This document shows, in pieces, positions 61,166 through 64,000 of a DNA stretch of 64,000 nucleotides. Position 1 is the stretch's first letter. Every line of letters begins with the position of its first letter. Origin of the DNA: Ephemerocybe angulata (Eukaryota > Basidiomycota > Agaricomycetes > Agaricales > Psathyrellaceae); the NCBI GenBank assembly GCA_013368325.1, contig JAACJK010000001.1, positions 1,054,001 through 1,118,000 of the forward strand. Reading direction: 5' to 3'. Under the pieces are notes generated by a model. It did not search any database. It saw only the letters and a list, made by a program, of their open reading frames with translations, and had not been told where the DNA came from. A program made the translations under genes and the position numbers.

Positions 61166-62835
61166 TCAAGCTCCACCTCTAGCCATCATTTTCTTCTTCC
61201 TCCTCTTCTCCTCTTCGTGCCTCTTCTCTTCTTCAAGTGCCAACTGCTCTTCCCTCCTCGCAATACGGGCACTAGAATGGGAAAAACAGACGTCAGCGCA
61301 TACTCTTCAGAAACAAGTAAGCGAAACACTGAAGAGAAATAACACATACCTCGCAGCTTCCTCCCTCTCCAAAGCCCTCGCATCAGCTTCCATATCCTCG
61401 TCGTCACTCAGCACATCCCTCGCAACATACGTATTCCTGTCCTTCCCAAACATCTTCCAAATCTCCGCCTTGTAGTCCATATCATCATCGTCCCGCGTCG
61501 AACTCCTATGCCTCTTCTTCGCAGAAGGCGGTGGTGACTCGCTTCGACTCACACTCCTTGGCCGCTTCCCACTTCCACTCCTCGAGGTCGATTCCTTGTA
61601 CGAAGAACTATGGTGATAGGCCCGGTCCCGATCTCGTTCACGGTCGCGGTCGAGGTTCTTGCTCGATTTGAGGGGAGCGGAGTGCGCAGCCGATTTAGTC
61701 GAAAGCTTATCTCTATCGGAGGTGGCTGGGCGAGATGAGACTGATCCACGAGGCTGAGATGATGAGGAAGACGACCCATATGAGCTATTAAGTGCGCTTT
61801 TGGACGCTGGGGTCGATTTAGGGATGGGTTTCGACGGAACGGAGCTCGCTTTCTTTTGTCCTGAGGAACTAAAAGGCGAGGACGCAGAGGGGCCTAGATT
61901 TGTCAGCGAGCCAGACAGTCGTCAGTTAGCCCAGTGAATACAAAGACATGGAAAACAAAGGACCGGAAAGAACCCGGAGGGAAGGACATACGTTGCGGTG
62001 TATCCGCCCCTGAGCTCGGAGCTGCAGAGGATGGTCTGCTCGTCGCCACAGCAGGCTTCTTCTTCGCCGACCCAAACCAGTCGTCGAACATCGCCGCCTG
62101 GTCACCCTCCAAGACCTTGCTCTCCTTTGCCTTTGCCCGATCCTGCAGAATTTCATCAATGGTTCGGGTATCCCTCTTCACCTGGTTCAGCTTGATAAGG
62201 CCATTGGGCATAGCCGCCAGACGATCCTTGACAGATCGGTTGTCCCCAGGAGCAGCCGGGCTAGAGGCGGTCGACGAGGTGATGTTGTACGCTCCTCCGG
62301 GTAGCCGCTTTCCGACTCTATGTGTGCCGCCATGATGACCCGACCCGGAGCTCCTCTTCGACGACCCATACAGCTTCGCCATCTCCATCTTCTGTTTCCG
62401 CTCCCGCAGCTCCTCCCTCGTCAGCGGAATAGGCCCCCCGTCGTCATCATCGACCGGCGACCTCCGCCTCCCCGCAGCAGCGCCCTTGCCCTTCGCATCC
62501 GCCGACGACCCAGCACCCGACGACATCTTCGCAGCCTTCTTCGGTCCATACAGCAGCCTATTCTTCTCCTCCTCCTCCCTCCGCCGCAAAGCGAGCTCGC
62601 GCGCTTTCTCCTGTTCGGCCTGCCGCTTCCGCCGCTCCTCCTCCATCTTCTGCTCCTCGAATATCTTGAGCCGGCGCTGCTTCTCCAGCTCCCGCTCCTT
62701 TGCCTCCCGTTCTTCTTGCTGTTTCCGCCGCTCTGCCTCTTTGCGCTGCCGTTCCCGGATGGCACGCTCGACAGCACTCTGCTGTTCTTTGGTTTGTGTG
62801 GCGCTCAGCGCCATGAGATTGGCGAAAGTCGACAT
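61166..62835 (-). CDS. SPT2-like chromatin protein
   Basis: This is likely the nuclear histone H3-H4 chaperone Spt2, which acts with transcribing RNA polymerase II. Exons 62835-61992, 61893-61350 and 61271-61166 give 497 aa. The N-terminal half is one long charged helix or coiled coil (RQRKEAERRKQQEEREAKER and on, residues about 15-100), then KLYGSSKRSSG and a Ser-rich middle. The C-terminal SPT2 domain reads DYKAEIWKMFGKDRN, then SDDEDMEADARALEREEAASARIARREEQLALEEEKR. This has the EIWK-F and acidic MEAD signature of the family, which contacts H3-H4 in known structures. The N-terminal MSTFANLMALS is also typical. Antisense open frames here are shadows of its biased composition. Confidence 0.86.
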
Positions 62836-63195
62836 GGTGGGGCTGACGAGAGGTTCTAGATTCGCAGAGTCGATGGGGGCGGGAAGGGAGATGGTATGGG
62901 GAGGAAGAGAGGCACAGTCAGGTCATATACTGGACCTTTGCCAGAGAGATCGTGGCAGAAGGACCAATTGTTTGGCCTGGTACTTATGGGAATAATTAAC
63001 ACAGCCACACTGATGGTATGACGGCATCGCCTTGCCGCCCAGCCAGGGCCAAGCGAATCCGAGTCCCTGCACAATTAATGCCATTGTCACATTTTGCTGT
63101 TAACAAAGTGAACAATGAGGTTTTTGAGCTGAGGGGAGGTAAGAGTACAATTGAAGAAGGGGCAGGAGCATGCCCCACAGGGATGGTAAACACCC

Positions 63196-64000
63196 CTAAC
63201 TTTGTTGGATATACAACCCACCCTCCTCAATATACTCCGCTACGCTTTTCGTCACCCACTCCTTCCACGGCCCTTCCGCATGCGACCCAGAGTCTCCAGC
63301 ACGAAATCGAGCGTTCCGCACAGCCGTCGAACTAAACCTGCTCTCTCGGTCCCCAATATCAATCATGACAATCCGTTCGTCCTTCGGTATAGTAGCACTC
63401 CCCAAAGAACCGTGTAAACGTTCTCCAGACTCCTCGGAATCCTGTCGTGTACTGGATTTCATCCACCCCATCCTCTCACCAATCTCCAGACATGCACTCT
63501 TCGGCGCAACGTCACTCGGCAGCGTCACAGCCCGCCGGGCACACACAATGAGCGAGTCATCGCCGGAGGGATAAGGCGACAGCATACGACTCAGAGCTGA
63601 GATCATGTTCTGTTCTGCGGTCACACTTTCGTCCTCTCCTGGTGCCGGGGCATAGTACCGAGGCGAGAAGAGTCGCTCGAGGGTGTCCAGGCCGACTATG
63701 AATGAGAGCTGCGTGGGATGACCTTGTACTTCCGAGTCCGAGTCGGCAGGGGATGGGGTAGGCGACAACGAAGCCAGCCGCACGCGAAGGTATTCCTGCA
63801 AGACGCGAGACTTTCCAACAAAGGTGGGCTCGTCGATGATCGCAATAGCGACGTTGTGGCCGTGGTGCGACGCGGGGTGGGTATGGACATCCTGCGCTAG
63901 CAACCCCATCATCTCCAGCCTCTGCAGGTATGTCGCATCCCCCGGTTTAAGACTTTTATCGGCGTTCTTCACGGAGAGCAGGAGGAGCTTTGCGTCGTAA
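63196..64000 (-). CDS. POF1/NMNAT-like nucleotidylyltransferase, 3' part
   Basis: The frame is open to the window edge, so the N-terminus, with the usual nucleotide-binding GxxxPxHxGH motif, lies beyond 64000. The seen part (about 268 aa) reads YDAKLLLLSVKNADKSLKPGDATYLQRLEMM, FVGKSRVLQEYL, LSFIVGLDTLERLFSPRYY, RESRFSSTAVR, SVAEYIEEGGLY. The S-S-T-x-V-R motif is the phosphate-binding ISSTxxR signature of the cytidylyltransferase-like superfamily. VGLDTLERLFSPRYY is like yeast Pof1, which is related to nicotinamide-mononucleotide adenylyltransferases. The exact reaction is not certain. No intron is evident in the visible part. Confidence 0.75.
   Translation of the reverse strand, partial: YDAKLLLLSVKNADKSLKPGDATYLQRLEMMGLLAQDVHTHPASHHGHNVAIAIIDEPTFVGKSRVLQEYLRVRLASLSPTPSPADSDSEVQGHPTQLSFIVGLDTLERLFSPRYYAPAPGEDESVTAEQNMISALSRMLSPYPSGDDSLIVCARRAVTLPSDVAPKSACLEIGERMGWMKSSTRQDSEESGERLHGSLGSATIPKDERIVMIDIGDRESRFSSTAVRNARFRAGDSGSHAEGPWKEWVTKSVAEYIEEGGLYIQQS

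Noticed and set aside
62320..62995. Long plus-strand open frames over the SPT2-like gene
   Set aside because: They are antisense shadows of a compositionally biased (Lys/Glu/Arg) coding sequence and have no family resemblance.

Overview
The window looks like nuclear DNA of an Agaricomycete (mushroom-forming basidiomycete). Genes have many short GT-AG introns (about 48-90 nt), and several families are typical of that group: DUF6589, DUF6533 seven-helix membrane proteins, NACHT-WD40 STAND proteins, a basidiomycete-type sesquiterpene synthase and a GOOX-like FAD oxidase. Exon junctions in the entries were placed by eye from splice signals and checked for reading-phase consistency. No transcript data were available.

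Layout. 1-306: 3' end of a terpene synthase. 1146-2813 (-): a CFIm68/CPSF6-like RRM protein. 4015-9807: a complete DNA transposon with a 9-bp target duplication (TATTTAACC), 158-bp perfect terminal inverted repeats and two convergent genes, a DUF6589 protein (+) and a RecQ-like helicase (-). It sits 48 bp upstream of the start codon of a secreted FAD oxidase (9847-11737, +). 12-25 kb: an accessory block holding a family of two-OB-fold POT1-like (telomere ssDNA-binding type) genes: one pseudogene, one 3' remnant and two intact genes. A NACHT-WD40 NLR gene (15395-20603, -) lies inside this block.

25.2-43.5 kb is mostly conserved housekeeping sequence: an Old Yellow Enzyme (-), a full-length urease (-) whose nickel and catalytic residues are all present, an SRPBCC protein (+), a DENND6-like DENN-domain protein (+), and three genes without recognised function (two -, one +). 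43.5-47.7 kb is gene-poor. 47.7-55.4 kb holds three tandem DUF6533 membrane-protein genes with the same 11-exon layout. The end of the window has a conserved protein (-), a type-B carboxylesterase (-), a 5'-truncated LINE copy with a 31-nt poly(A) and target duplication, an SPT2-like chromatin protein (-), and the 3' part of a POF1/NMNAT-like nucleotidylyltransferase (-).

The most notable items are the DUF6589 plus RecQ-like transposon, which appears intact and recent, and the local expansion of short POT1-like genes next to an NLR. How the POT1-like genes and the NLR relate functionally cannot be told from the sequence.
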